Shown here piece by piece: positions 17,192 through 25,837 of a stretch of 64,000 nt of DNA. The position numbers were made by a program, and so were the translations under genes. The notes beneath the pieces are model-generated. The model was not told the origin of the DNA and ran no database searches. It was given only the letters and a program-made list of their open reading frames with translations. Origin of the DNA: Microcoleus sp036704825 (GTDB lineage: Bacteria; Cyanobacteriota; Cyanobacteriia; Cyanobacteriales; Microcoleaceae); the NCBI GenBank assembly GCA_036704825.1, contig JAUBSN010000008.1:1-64000 (forward strand), read 5' to 3'. Numbering within the stretch: position 1 is the first letter of the stretch; each line of letters begins with the position of its first letter.

Positions 17192-18769
17192 TTAAACGCC
17201 CCCTTTTCCCTTCTCCCCTTTGGCACCTTGCAAAGCAAAGATCGGAGTTGGAGCAGATTTCCCCTTCAGAACAACAGATCCCAAAGCCTCGCAAATAAAG
17301 TTTAGCTCGATCGACTCACACACCCTTTCAGCAATCAAAATTTGGTTTTCCCCCGCCTTGCTCATCAACCGAGCCGCTGTATTCACCGTATCGCCGAGGA
17401 TGTTAAACTCCCTGCGCCCTCGCGGTTCCCCAACCTCAGCAGCAAACACCGGCCCCCGGGACAGCCCAATTTGACAGCTTACTTTTACTTCTTCACTCCC
17501 GATAATTACCGGAGGCAAACCTGCAATGATATCTCGGATCGCAATCGCCGCACTAGCCGCGCGGCTGGCGTCATCCGTGTGAGCGTCGGGCACGCCAAAA
17601 TAAATCAGCATATCCGAACCGTCTAAGTGCGCCGTTACTTTTTGCAACACGCCCCCTTTAGCTGAGACTACAGCATCGATCAACGCAAACACCCGAGAAA
17701 AACCCACTACCAGATTGACTTCTTCCTCCGGCGAAGCTTTCTCCACAGACTCCGGTAAACCAATCAAGTTGACAAACATCACCGTCGGTTCGGGAAAATC
17801 CGGCGGAATTTTCCGCCTGTCTGCATTTTCCACCAGCAGTCTCAGGATAGTTTTGGGAATATAACTAGCAAGGGGTTCAAGCCGATTCACAGCTTCTTCG
17901 ATTTCTTTTACCAAGCCCGCAACGCTGCGATCGAGCAATACCGAACTCGGCATCCGCCGCCCAGTCAAAGTGATATCATACTCTCCGAGTCGATCGTCCG
18001 TGAAATCGTCCGCCACCAAAAAATAACCCGGGGAACCCGGTTCAAAACGAAATTGCTCTCCCACTGACTCTCTAGCAGTTTCAGTCACACACACCCGCCC
18101 CACAGTCCCAGAACCCTCAGCTTGCTTGGCTTGCTGGACTGAATGCCCCAGCAGTACGTGAGCCATCCGCTGCGGCGTACCGATGTCAGCACTAATGTAG
18201 CGGCCGCAGTGGATGCCCACCCGCATTTTCAAAGACAAAACACCCCGCGCCGTTTCAATATTGGCAAATTCAGCCATCGCCCGCTGCATCCGCAAACCCG
18301 CCCGCACCGCCCTCGCTGTATCCTCTCGGTAAACCCCTGACAGAAATTGCACCAGCATGGCATCTCCCGTGAATTCCAGCAAATCCCCGCCCGATTTGCT
18401 GACAATTTCAATCATCGAGGCAAAATAGTCGTTAATCACGCCCAGCAGGCTTTCAGCTCCCTTGCGCCCTTGGGCCGCGTTCGCTTCCAACAGCGAGGTA
18501 AACCCTGCTAAATCCGTGAACAGCAAGGTGCCTGTTTGCCACTGGTAGCGCACCTCGCCCGGGTTGGGTTCAGATTCGGACACGGGCCTGGGCACGTAGT
18601 CGTGGAGGATGTAGCGCAGAGTTCGCAGGTGATCGAAAACCGCCATTAGCGTTGCGGGGGACGGATCTACCCACGCAGCAGCGTACAGTTGGGCCGAAAG
18701 GAGCGATCGCAGCCGCAGTTCGATCGCAGCCAAGGGAGGATTGTAGGTTAATCTATTAATAATTTCCAC
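17192..18769 (-). CDS. Class III nucleotidyl cyclase with two complementary catalytic domains (soluble adenylate cyclase-like)
   Basis: Two class III cyclase domains lie at about residues 75-250 and 325-515. The first keeps the metal-binding Asp residues (LLFTDLAGFTSLLE and LEFTGDAML) but lacks the Asn/Arg pair (LGHSVQQAKQAE). The second lacks the first metal Asp (VMFVNLIG) but keeps LGDTVNTAARL with Asn and Arg. That division of labour is the one in mammalian C1/C2 pseudo-heterodimers, and FVNL at the start of the second domain is what I recall for soluble adenylate cyclase. One active site is therefore expected, probably making cAMP. There is no membrane segment, and the NTPase region that follows in long soluble cyclases is missing. 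Confidence 0.88.
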   Translation of the reverse strand: MEIINRLTYNPPLAAIELRLRSLLSAQLYAAAWVDPSPATLMAVFDHLRTLRYILHDYVPRPVSESEPNPGEVRYQWQTGTLLFTDLAGFTSLLEANAAQGRKGAESLLGVINDYFASMIEIVSKSGGDLLEFTGDAMLVQFLSGVYREDTARAVRAGLRMQRAMAEFANIETARGVLSLKMRVGIHCGRYISADIGTPQRMAHVLLGHSVQQAKQAEGSGTVGRVCVTETARESVGEQFRFEPGSPGYFLVADDFTDDRLGEYDITLTGRRMPSSVLLDRSVAGLVKEIEEAVNRLEPLASYIPKTILRLLVENADRRKIPPDFPEPTVMFVNLIGLPESVEKASPEEEVNLVVGFSRVFALIDAVVSAKGGVLQKVTAHLDGSDMLIYFGVPDAHTDDASRAASAAIAIRDIIAGLPPVIIGSEEVKVSCQIGLSRGPVFAAEVGEPRGRREFNILGDTVNTAARLMSKAGENQILIAERVCESIELNFICEALGSVVLKGKSAPTPIFALQGAKGEKGKGGV

Positions 18770-18858
18770 CTAAGTTTATTCTTAAAAAATAGGGTAAGTT
18801 CGATCGCTCTAGAGGCAACACCAATAGCTCGACTTAATACCATTATGATAAGTTTCCA

Positions 18859-19119
18859 GTGAACCCATACCAACCAAACCCAGAACCCACGAGAGAAACT
18901 TCCGAAAGTTACAGCTTGCTAGCTCCCGATTTGATCAGAGCTGCTCGATCGGCCTATGGTATGTATCTGAAAGTGCATTCCGAGCAGATGCAGCGTCCGG
19001 CGGGTGTAGTTGTCAGTCAAGGAAGCGATCGAGGCCAGGTAATTTTTGCTTCGCAGCCGATTTTATTGCCCGGTGAACGTTTTGTTACTTTTGACGAAAT
19101 TGAATCTCAAATGTATTAA
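18859..19119 (+). CDS. Hypothetical protein, 86 residues
   Basis: It starts at a GTG. The product is soluble, with a helical centre (LAPDLIRAARSAYGMYLKVHSEQM) and a strand-rich end (GVVVSQGSDRGQVIFASQPILLPG). I recognise no family. It is divergent from the cyclase gene by 89 bases. Confidence 0.55.
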   Translation: MNPYQPNPEPTRETSESYSLLAPDLIRAARSAYGMYLKVHSEQMQRPAGVVVSQGSDRGQVIFASQPILLPGERFVTFDEIESQMY

Positions 19120-19229
19120 TTGGTAATTGGCCATTAGCCAAACAGGGCCTTGGTCAAACAGGGCATTTGGCATTGCGAGTTGGAAATTGAAAACTAATAT
19201 TTATGTTTGCTCGAACGCTTGTCAAAAAA

Positions 19230-19300
19230 TAGGTTTGTAGTGAGGGATAAAGTCCTCAGAATTTGACTCTTGACTAATAAAATCCTTACTACAAACCTTA
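19230..19300. repeat. Inverted repeat (GGTTTGTAGTGAGG / CCTTACTACAAACC)
   Basis: The arms match except for one base and are separated by about 40 bases rich in AAGTCCTCAG-like sequence. Such GTTTGTAGTGAGG units recur in filamentous cyanobacterial genomes. It sits upstream of the prepilin peptidase gene, before the STRR. Confidence 0.5.
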
Positions 19301-19342
19301 TGGGTTATTTACCGAACACAATATAACAACTAATAAATAACC

Positions 19343-19386
19343 ACAGTCAACAGTCAACAGTCAACAGTCAACAGTCAACAGTCAAC
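19343..19386. repeat. Heptanucleotide short tandem repeat (CAGTCAA)n
   Basis: About six perfect copies of a seven-base unit end four bases before the ATG of the prepilin peptidase gene. The repeat therefore replaces any normal ribosome site, and copy-number change would alter the leader. Confidence 0.9.
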
Positions 19387-19389
19387 TTA

Positions 19390-20220
19390 ATGGAAATAAT
19401 CTTTAATTCCCTTGTCACGGCGATCGTCTTTATTTTCGGAGCTGCTATTGGCAGTTTTCTAAATGTGGTAGTCTATCGGTTGCCTGCGGGTTTGTCGGTG
19501 ATACACCCTCCTTCTCGCTGTCCCAAATGTTTAAATCAACTCAGAACTTACGAAAATATACCCGTTTTCGGTTGGCTGTGGCTGCGGGGACGCTGCAATC
19601 ACTGCCGCAGTCGGATTTCGGCCCGCTATCCGCTGGTGGAAGCAGCTACGGGTTTGCTGTTTTTGCTAATCTTTTGGCGGTTTGGCCTAACAGTGCAAAC
19701 TCTCGGTTTTTGGGCTTTGTTTAGCTGGCTGTTGGCTTTGTCTTTGATAGATTGCGATACAATGACTTTGCCTAATTCTTTAACTCGATCGGGTTTGGTG
19801 CTCGGATTGGTTTTCCAAATGGCGAAAGGTTGGTGGCCGACATTTAGTCCGATCGACTCGGTACACTATCTGGTACTCGACGGGATCGCGGGGGCAGTTG
19901 TCGGGTTGTGGCTGTTTGACGCGATCGGACTCGCCGGGACGATCGGGCTGGGGCAGAATGCTATGGGCGCCGGAGATACCAAATTGGCCGCCTTGATGGG
20001 AGCTTGGCTGGGGTGGAAATACTTGCTGCTAGCGGGATTTATCGCCTGTGTCGCCGGGGCTTTTGTCGGTGGCGGGGCGATCGCTACCGGCTTGCTCGAT
20101 CGGCGTCAACCCATGCCTTTCGGCCCGTTTCTAGCTCTCGGTACAGCAATTACTGCTCTGTGGGGCGAAGCCATCTTATCTAGTTACTGGCAGTTGTTTT
20201 TCCCGAATTTTAGTTTCTGA
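19390..20220 (+). CDS. pilD: Prepilin peptidase / N-methyltransferase (A24 family)
   Basis: PilD cleaves the leader of type IV pilins and methylates the new N-terminus at the inner membrane. The N-terminal methyltransferase half has GSFLNVVVYRLP and the two CxxC pairs (Cys44/47 and Cys69/72). The aspartyl protease residues are Asp123 in LIDCDTMTLPN and Asp197 in MGAGDTKL. About seven or eight hydrophobic segments are visible. In cyanobacteria the enzyme supports twitching, hormogonium motility and DNA uptake. The start is taken at the ATG directly after the STRR because MEIIFNSLVTAIVFIFG is the normal first membrane segment. Confidence 0.95.
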   Translation: MEIIFNSLVTAIVFIFGAAIGSFLNVVVYRLPAGLSVIHPPSRCPKCLNQLRTYENIPVFGWLWLRGRCNHCRSRISARYPLVEAATGLLFLLIFWRFGLTVQTLGFWALFSWLLALSLIDCDTMTLPNSLTRSGLVLGLVFQMAKGWWPTFSPIDSVHYLVLDGIAGAVVGLWLFDAIGLAGTIGLGQNAMGAGDTKLAALMGAWLGWKYLLLAGFIACVAGAFVGGGAIATGLLDRRQPMPFGPFLALGTAITALWGEAILSSYWQLFFPNFSF

Positions 20221-20281
20221 GCCGCAGGTAGTCAAGCGCGATCGAACATAATATTGTCTCAAAAATTGGTAAAATTGTTCC

Positions 20282-20503
20282 GTGTCTTGGATTACACTTA
20301 CAACTACTAGCTTTCGTTGGGAAGCCGAATTAATGCAGCAGCTCCTAGCTGCTCATGAAATCCCGGCCCGGATTGTAGACTTGGGCATAGCATCTTATTT
20401 GGGGGCGGGAAGTGCTACAGCCCTGCAAGTTCTTCAAGAACACCAGCGAACAGCATCGCTCCTCATCAGTCCAGTTGAAGATGAGCCAGAATCTGGTGAT
20501 TAG
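20282..20503 (+). CDS. DUF2007-like small protein
   Basis: It starts at a GTG. The 73-residue protein, with WITLTTTSFRWEAELMQQLLAAHEIPARIVD, resembles the DUF2007 'putative signal transducing protein' fold, a small beta-alpha-beta domain also found attached to zinc ribbons. It follows pilD by 61 bases and precedes accD after an STRR. The function is unknown. Confidence 0.65.
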   Translation: MSWITLTTTSFRWEAELMQQLLAAHEIPARIVDLGIASYLGAGSATALQVLQEHQRTASLLISPVEDEPESGD

Positions 20504-20627
20504 TCATTAGTCATTAGTCATTAGTCATTAGTCACTGAACAACTAGCAATTGACAACTAGCAACTGACAATTAACAATTACTAATTACCAATTACCAATT
20601 CCCAATTACCAATTACCAATTACCAAG
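20501..20627. repeat. Short tandem repeats (ATTAGTC and AATTACC families)
   Basis: Four ATTAGTC copies are followed by mixed AACTAGC, AACTGAC and AATTACC heptamers up to six bases before the accD ATG. This is the same STRR class as elsewhere in the window. Confidence 0.88.
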
Positions 20628-20632
20628 TTTTA

Positions 20633-21583
20633 ATGTCTCTATTTGATTGGTTTGCAAATCGACGAAAATCAGTACCGAACTCCCAAGAACGGCCGGAACG
20701 AGAAATTGCGGACGGACTTTGGAATAAATGCGAAGCTTGCGGTGCCCTGAGTTATACCAAAGACTTGCGAGCAAATCAAATGGTTTGCTTGGAATGCGGG
20801 CATCATATCAGAGTTTACAGTGACGATCGCATCGAGCAGTTGATCGATCCCAATACCTGGGAGCCCCTTAACGAAGGACTGCACGCCACCGATCCGCTGA
20901 AATTTCGCGATCGCAAAAAATATAGCGATCGACTCCGAGAATTTCAAGAAAAAACAGGCCACTTAGACGCCGTACAAACAGGCGTCGGCAAACTCGAAAA
21001 CTTGCCTGTCGCCCTCGGAGTCATGGAATTTCAGTTCATCGGCGGCAGCATGGGTTCAGTTGTTGGAGAAAAGCTAACTCGCCTCATCGAACACGCCACG
21101 CGGGAACGCTTGCCCGCGATCGTGGTCTGCGCTTCCGGTGGTGCAAGAATGCAAGAAGGAATGCTCAGCTTGATGCAAATGGCTAAAATTTCCGGGGCTC
21201 TGGAACGCCACCGGGAAGCGAAACTGCTTTACATCCCGATTTTGACCCACCCGACCACCGGCGGCGTCACCGCCAGTTTTGCCATGCTGGGAGACATTAT
21301 AATTGCAGAGCCAAAAGCTACTGTGGCCTTTACGGGCGGTCGGGTAATCGAGCAAACTCTGCGGGAAAAGCTGCCGGAAAATTATCAAACTTCCGAATAC
21401 TCCTTCGCCCACGGTTTTGTAGACTTGATTGTACCCCGGACTCAATTAAAGAAAACTCTCGGTGAGCTCATCAGCCTCCACCAGCCCCAGCCTTTCTTGG
21501 CAGACTCGGAATTCCCGGCCCTCGATGGTAGCGACAGCCGCGCTGTGTCCCCTCAGACTCACGCTTTCAAACTTTCTCCTTAA
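20633..21583 (+). CDS. accD: Acetyl-CoA carboxylase carboxyltransferase subunit beta
   Basis: AccD, with AccA, moves the carboxyl group from biotin to acetyl-CoA in the first committed step of fatty acid synthesis. The N-terminal zinc ribbon has Cys33, Cys36, Cys52 and Cys55 (CEAC and CLEC). The crotonase-fold core carries CASGGARMQEGMLSLMQMAK and the THPTTGGVTASFA motif. Length (316 residues) is normal. As is usual in cyanobacteria it is not linked to accA. Its leader consists of STRR up to the ATG. Confidence 0.97.
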   Translation: MSLFDWFANRRKSVPNSQERPEREIADGLWNKCEACGALSYTKDLRANQMVCLECGHHIRVYSDDRIEQLIDPNTWEPLNEGLHATDPLKFRDRKKYSDRLREFQEKTGHLDAVQTGVGKLENLPVALGVMEFQFIGGSMGSVVGEKLTRLIEHATRERLPAIVVCASGGARMQEGMLSLMQMAKISGALERHREAKLLYIPILTHPTTGGVTASFAMLGDIIIAEPKATVAFTGGRVIEQTLREKLPENYQTSEYSFAHGFVDLIVPRTQLKKTLGELISLHQPQPFLADSEFPALDGSDSRAVSPQTHAFKLSP

Positions 21584-21971
21584 GCAGCAGCGCCGGAGAA
21601 TGATTGTCTGTTGGTGAGTCTGCAGCACAGAGGGAAATTGCTGAGGAATTGCTCAAAACCCGGCTTCTACCAAAAATATTGAGTTTAGTAACGAGACGTT
21701 CACGCAGACACCGGGTTTTGAGCCGCGCGTTCGCAACTCCTATTGGTAATAACGACGCAGCAGTGGGATGATATTGATCGGAAGTTGATTGGCCCCTCTG
21801 TTTGGCTGGGCAAAAATGCCTAGTAGCAGTTAGCGGTTAGTTAGCTTGCAATAGATCGAACAAAATCTCAGAACAAACTAACAGAACAAGCTAACAGCGC
21901 TTTCTAAAATTGTCCGGCTTCCAGTTAATAGCCGTCAACTCAATTTTGACCTGTCAGCGACCTAAAAATTT
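21584..21971. other. Intergenic region downstream of accD with a 13-bp inverted repeat
   Basis: GCTCAAAACCCGG (21651-21663) and CCGGGTTTTGAGC (21711-21723) are perfect inverted copies 47 bases apart, a common cyanobacterial repeat. The remainder (AACTAACAGAACAAGC-type partial repeats) shows no gene. Confidence 0.55.
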
Positions 21972-22163
21972 ATGGGTTTTGCAGACCTGTCCATCGCAGA
22001 AATAGCAGAGGACTTTAACGTCCCTGTTGAAGACGTGATCCGCTTGTGCGATGAGTTGGAAATTGCCTACAAGCACCCTCAAACCCGTTTGGCTTTGGAG
22101 GATGTTAAGGCAATTATGTCGGCTCTCGAAAAAAGGCGCGACTCAAAACTTCTTGCAGATTAG
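21972..22163 (+). CDS. Small IF2_N-like protein upstream of psbV
   Basis: The 63-residue product (MGFADLSIAEIAEDFNVPVEDVIRLCDEL, LALEDVKAIMSALEKRR) resembles the small helical IF2_N domain found at the front of translation factor IF-2, which binds nucleic acid or protein. It stands alone here. It reads in the same direction as psbV, 145 bases upstream. Its role is unknown to me. Confidence 0.65.
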   Translation: MGFADLSIAEIAEDFNVPVEDVIRLCDELEIAYKHPQTRLALEDVKAIMSALEKRRDSKLLAD

Positions 22164-22308
22164 ATCGCAAAATTCCTCTACCTTTAAAGGTATGGCTGCA
22201 CAAACTTTCGCCAGTTGTTGCAGAATCAGGGAATTTTGAACACACATCTGTTTGCCAGCTACGATCTCTTAGCGTTCAATAATTTGCCGGATTTTTTTAA
22301 GGAGAACC

Positions 22309-22797
22309 ATGCTTAAAAGATATTTCATTGCTCTGACCGCTGTATTCTTGAGCTTTCAGTTATTTGTCAGCAGTGCGATGGCTGTCGAACTGAGTCCTGA
22401 ACTTCGCACTGTGACTTTGAATGACAAGGGTGCTCCTGTGGTGCTGAGCCTCAAACAAGTTCAGCAAGGCAAACGCCTGTTCAATTCGGGTTGCGCTCAA
22501 TGTCACGCTGCGGGCATGACGAAAACTGACCCCAACGTGAATTTGAGTCCGGAAACTCTCGCTTTGGCCAACCCGCCCCGGAATAATATTGAGTCGCTGG
22601 TGGACTATATGAAAAATCCCACGACTTATGACGGGTTTGAGGAAATTTCGGAACTGCATCCGAGTATGAAGAGCGCCGATATTTTCCCCGAGATGAGAAA
22701 TCTCTCGGATGAGGATTTGTACGCCATTGCCGGTCACATTCTGTTGATGCCGAAAGTTGTCGGATCGCAGTGGGCTGGTGGCAAAGGTGCTCGCTAA
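22309..22797 (+). CDS. psbV: Photosystem II extrinsic cytochrome c550
   Basis: PsbV binds the lumenal side of photosystem II and stabilises the Mn4CaO5 cluster. A signal peptide (to Ala25, SSAMA) is followed by the haem site CAQCH (Cys62, Cys65, His66). His117 in ISELHPSM is the expected second axial ligand. After removal of 25 residues these become His41 and His92, the known bis-histidine ligands. An AAGGAGA site precedes the ATG. It heads a three-gene cytochrome cluster with psbV2 and petJ. Confidence 0.97.
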   Translation: MLKRYFIALTAVFLSFQLFVSSAMAVELSPELRTVTLNDKGAPVVLSLKQVQQGKRLFNSGCAQCHAAGMTKTDPNVNLSPETLALANPPRNNIESLVDYMKNPTTYDGFEEISELHPSMKSADIFPEMRNLSDEDLYAIAGHILLMPKVVGSQWAGGKGAR

Positions 22798-22951
22798 GCG
22801 ATTTTAGATTTTAAATTTTAGATTTTGGATTTTGGATTGGGAGAGGGCTGAAGTTCGGCAAGAATTGCTGGCAGGTCGTTTTTCGCTCTAAAATCTGAAA
22901 TCTAAGATTTACCTCCTGCTCATTGATTATCGCAAAAGGTTGTAGTCCCTC

Positions 22952-23452
22952 ATGCTGCGTCGTGGTGCTTTTGTCTGCTTTCTGTTGGGGATGTTAATTA
23001 TTTTGCCGCTCTTGCTGTTGGCTCCTCAACCTGTTTTGGCTGCTGCCGATTCTTACGTGAATAGGTATTTACAAGCCAGCGAACCCGTGGCTCTGGAGTT
23101 GGACTCTGAGGGACATACTCGCTTGTTTTCGGCTCAGGATTTGTCTGCGGGCAAGGTATTGTTCGAGCAAAATTGCCTCAATTGTCACGTCGGAGGAGTT
23201 AATTTGCCCGATCCGACGATATCTCTGTCTTTGGCTGACCTCAAGGGGGCAACGCCTCCCCGCAACAACATCAATAGTTTGGTGGCGTATCTGAGAGAAC
23301 CGATGACTTATGACGGTACTGAGGAGACTTTTTGGTGCCGCCAAGTGCCCGAAAGCTGGATGCCGCAGGCTGAGATTGAAAATTTAGCGGCTTTTGTGAT
23401 CCGGGCTGCTCAGAAAGCTCCGGGCTGGGGCGTGGAGAATTTTGAGAGTTGA
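22952..23452 (+). CDS. psbV2: Cytochrome c550-like protein PsbV2
   Basis: This psbV paralogue has a signal peptide ending near VLAAA, a haem site CLNCH (Cys75, Cys78, His79) and the shared stretch ATPPRNNINSLVAYL...MTYDG. Where PsbV has the distal ligand His, PsbV2 has a run containing Cys129 (EETFWCRQ), so an unusual His/Cys haem ligation is likely, as I recall for the Thermosynechococcus PsbV2. Its role is uncertain: it may partly replace PsbV or act elsewhere in the lumen. It lies between psbV and petJ on the same strand. Confidence 0.9.
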   Translation: MLRRGAFVCFLLGMLIILPLLLLAPQPVLAAADSYVNRYLQASEPVALELDSEGHTRLFSAQDLSAGKVLFEQNCLNCHVGGVNLPDPTISLSLADLKGATPPRNNINSLVAYLREPMTYDGTEETFWCRQVPESWMPQAEIENLAAFVIRAAQKAPGWGVENFES

Positions 23453-23577
23453 ACTGCCACTGCCAAAAAGTGGTAAATTACTCGGAAGAAGGCGATACGG
23501 CTGCGCGATCGCGCCTGTTTTAACAGGTAAAATATCTAAAGAATCACCCTTTGCTTGTCGATTAGAGGAGAACTGCG

Positions 23578-23919
23578 TTGAAAAGACTCTTATCGATCGC
23601 CCTGTTAGCGATCGCAATTTTTACCGTCGGCTTTGGCCGCCCTGCTTTGGCAGTAGGTGATGCGGTTAAAGGAGCTAAAATCTTTAGCCAGAACTGTGCT
23701 GCTTGTCACATCGGTGGCGGCAACGTGGTTATGGCCATGAAAACCTTGAAAAAGAGTGCTCTTGAGAAGTACGGCATGAATTCTATCGAGGCTATTACCA
23801 CTCAGGTAACTAAGGGCAAAAATGCTATGCCTGCTTTCGGCGCCAAGTTGAAGCCCCAACAAATCGAGGATGTAGCAACCTACGTGCTCGAACAATCTGA
23901 GAAAGACTGGAAAGGCTAA
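23578..23919 (+). CDS. petJ: Cytochrome c6 (c553)
   Basis: This is the soluble lumenal electron carrier between the cytochrome b6f complex and photosystem I or cytochrome oxidase. The signal peptide ends at ALA (residue 25). The haem site is CAACH (Cys40, Cys43, His44), and Met84 in KNAMPAFG is the axial Met. The start is a TTG with a GAGGAG ten bases upstream (23562-23567); no other codon gives the full signal peptide. It is the last gene of the psbV-psbV2-petJ cluster. Confidence 0.96.
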   Translation: MKRLLSIALLAIAIFTVGFGRPALAVGDAVKGAKIFSQNCAACHIGGGNVVMAMKTLKKSALEKYGMNSIEAITTQVTKGKNAMPAFGAKLKPQQIEDVATYVLEQSEKDWKG

Positions 23920-24375
23920 ACTGCTTCTTTGAAGTCGGGCAGCCTGGGCGGGTTTGATTTAATTTAAAACTTGTCCTCCCGATCGCACCCTCTCTCATCC
24001 TTTGGCGAATAAATATCGATTTGCAGCGATCTTAACCTATTGGGGAAAGCGCACCAGAAATCCGATTTTTATTAGTTCAAGGGCGAGGGAGGGTAATTCT
24101 ATTTTAGATTTTAGATTTTAGATTGAAGATTGAAGATTGAAGATTTTAGGTTGAAGATTGAAGGTTGAAGCTTGAAGATTGAAGGTTGAAGGTTGAAGAT
24201 TGAAGATTGAAGATTGCTCAATGCTGATTTTGTAGAAATTGTCAAGCACTTTATATTAAGATTTATTGTGGCTGAGCTTCCTAAATTAAAAGTGTGTGCT
24301 AGGATATAACCCCTTACTAGCAAAGCCTTGAAATCTAAATTAAAGTTAATCGGGGATCTGGAATCTACACCTGCC
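23920..24375. other. Intergenic region with a long ATTGAAG-type tandem repeat
   Basis: From about 24102 to 24215, units of TTTTAGA and (AT/GT)TGAAG repeat head to tail some sixteen times. This is another STRR. No gene is seen on either strand. The repeat keeps a false frame open on the minus strand. Confidence 0.8.
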
Positions 24376-25395
24376 ATGAACGTAAAAACATCAGCAAAAG
24401 TTAAAACTCAAGTTAAAACTCTCGGAGACGCTGCATCTGGGGCGATTGAGAAATATTTCCGCAAAAGTGTAGCGCACGAGGCTGAAGTTATCAAAGACCA
24501 AGACGCCGAAGAACTTCATCAAATGCGCGTGGGATTGAGACGTTTGCGATCGGCTGTGACTGGTTTTGCTCCGGTTTTAGATTGGCCAAAAGAAGCTTCT
24601 GAACGTAAAATTGGTAAGGTGGGGCGGATTCTGGGAACTCTCAGGGATTTGGATGTGATGCTCGAAAGTCTCCAAAACCGCTATTACCCGAATTTGCCGA
24701 CTGACGAACAGGAAGTTTTGGATAAGGCTTTGTTGAATTTGCTCAAACAGCGCCACCGGGCTTTGAAAGGGGTGAGGGCAATTTTAGAGCACAAAAGCTA
24801 CGAATCGCTGAAGCAGTCGATCGAGGATTGGCTGGAAAAACCGAAGTTTCAGGCGATCGAACATTTGCCAATTGCTGAGGTTTTGCCAGATTTACTGTTA
24901 CCTCAAGTCAGCGAGTTTTTCCTGCATCCGGCTTGGCTGTTGGGTACAGAATATGAAGATGGCAAAGTTAACATTGCTAAGGATTTGAATGCTGAGGCTG
25001 TCGAAGAGAAGTTAGCAGCGGAGGGAACTATTCTGCACGATTTGCGGAAGCAAGCTAAGCGAGTTCGCTATCTGATGAATCTGTTTGGGGATTTTTACAG
25101 CGAGACTTACGAAGTTTATGTCGAAGATGTGAAAGCTATTCAGGAATGTTTGGGCGATATTCAAGACAGTGAAGTTTTAGGCGAGTTTCTGACAGATTTT
25201 GTCGATCGCGATCTGAAAAAAGAGTTGCCGAAATTGGCGGGTTTGTTGGCCGAAAATCGCTACGCAGCTTGGCAAAAATGGCAGGTTTTGCAGCGCAGGT
25301 ATTTGAGTTCGGAAGTTCGGCAAGGTTTTCGATCTGCTTTAATTCATCCTGTGGTTGATGATGCTGCTAACGGGGATTCGCCGCAGCAAAATTAG
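24376..25395 (+). CDS. CHAD domain protein
   Basis: The conserved histidines and basic residues of CHAD are visible: EELHQMRVGLRRLRSA near 42-60, GTLRDLDVMLE, and the second half ILHDLRKQAKRVRYLMNLF with DIQDSEVL. CHAD domains bind inorganic polyphosphate and are often linked to polyphosphate granules or to CYTH phosphatases; no CYTH gene is adjacent here. An in-frame TTG at 24328 extends the frame by 16 residues, but the ATG at 24376 fits the family better. Confidence 0.88.
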   Translation: MNVKTSAKVKTQVKTLGDAASGAIEKYFRKSVAHEAEVIKDQDAEELHQMRVGLRRLRSAVTGFAPVLDWPKEASERKIGKVGRILGTLRDLDVMLESLQNRYYPNLPTDEQEVLDKALLNLLKQRHRALKGVRAILEHKSYESLKQSIEDWLEKPKFQAIEHLPIAEVLPDLLLPQVSEFFLHPAWLLGTEYEDGKVNIAKDLNAEAVEEKLAAEGTILHDLRKQAKRVRYLMNLFGDFYSETYEVYVEDVKAIQECLGDIQDSEVLGEFLTDFVDRDLKKELPKLAGLLAENRYAAWQKWQVLQRRYLSSEVRQGFRSALIHPVVDDAANGDSPQQN

Positions 25396-25494
25396 GGTTT
25401 TTGGGCGGTGAAAATGCGATCGACTGCGGGGAACTAGAAGCCGCACACGGCAATTCCGTATCCCTACAAATATGACCTACAATAACAGATATTC

Positions 25495-25520
25495 GTAGGG
25501 AAACGGCACTGCCGTGTCCT
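25495..25520. repeat. Uninterrupted copy of the repeat that flanks the 5.5-kb palindromic element
   Basis: GTAGGGAAACGGCACTGCC joins directly to GTGTCCT here. At 5523-5761 the same two halves are separated by a 204-base palindromic insert plus a 9-base near-duplicate. This copy therefore looks like the empty form of the same site sequence. Confidence 0.6.
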
Positions 25521-25630
25521 TCATTGTGTAACTCCAGAAAGGTCGATCGCACTTTAGTAAAAAAAGGGAGCTCGGCCCGATGTGCTAAAATAATGATTAA
25601 AGTGAGAACTAAGTAGGTATTGCAAAAAAT

Positions 25631-25837
25631 ATGCCTCGTATCTTTACAGCAATCGTTTATTGGGAAGAAGATGTTTATGTGGCAGAATGTCCTGAAGTGG
25701 GAACTGCCAGCCAGGGTGAAACAATTGAAGAAGCGATCGCCAATCTGAAAGAAGCAACAGAACTCTATTTAGAGGAATTCTCTTTACCTAAAACTTCCCC
25801 GCGTTTACTAACAACATTTGAGGTGTTGAGTGCCTAG
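25631..25837 (+). CDS. hicB: HicB family antitoxin
   Basis: The 68-residue HicB has the partial RNase-H-like fold with IVYWEEDVYVAECPEVGTASQGETIEEAIANLKEATELYLEEF and no C-terminal DNA-binding domain. HicB proteins bind and block HicA. The stop codon TAG overlaps the start of hicA, so the pair is translationally coupled, with the antitoxin first (reverse of the E. coli order but common in cyanobacteria). Confidence 0.92.
   Translation: MPRIFTAIVYWEEDVYVAECPEVGTASQGETIEEAIANLKEATELYLEEFSLPKTSPRLLTTFEVLSA

Noticed and set aside
19343..19386. CRISPR-like array of short direct repeats
   Set aside because: The repeats are seven bases, directly adjacent and without spacers; they are STRRs. No cas genes are present in the window.
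24111..24377. Minus-strand ORF of 88 residues rich in SIFNLQ
   Set aside because: It is an open frame created by the TTGAAGA tandem repeat; the product is a simple repeat.
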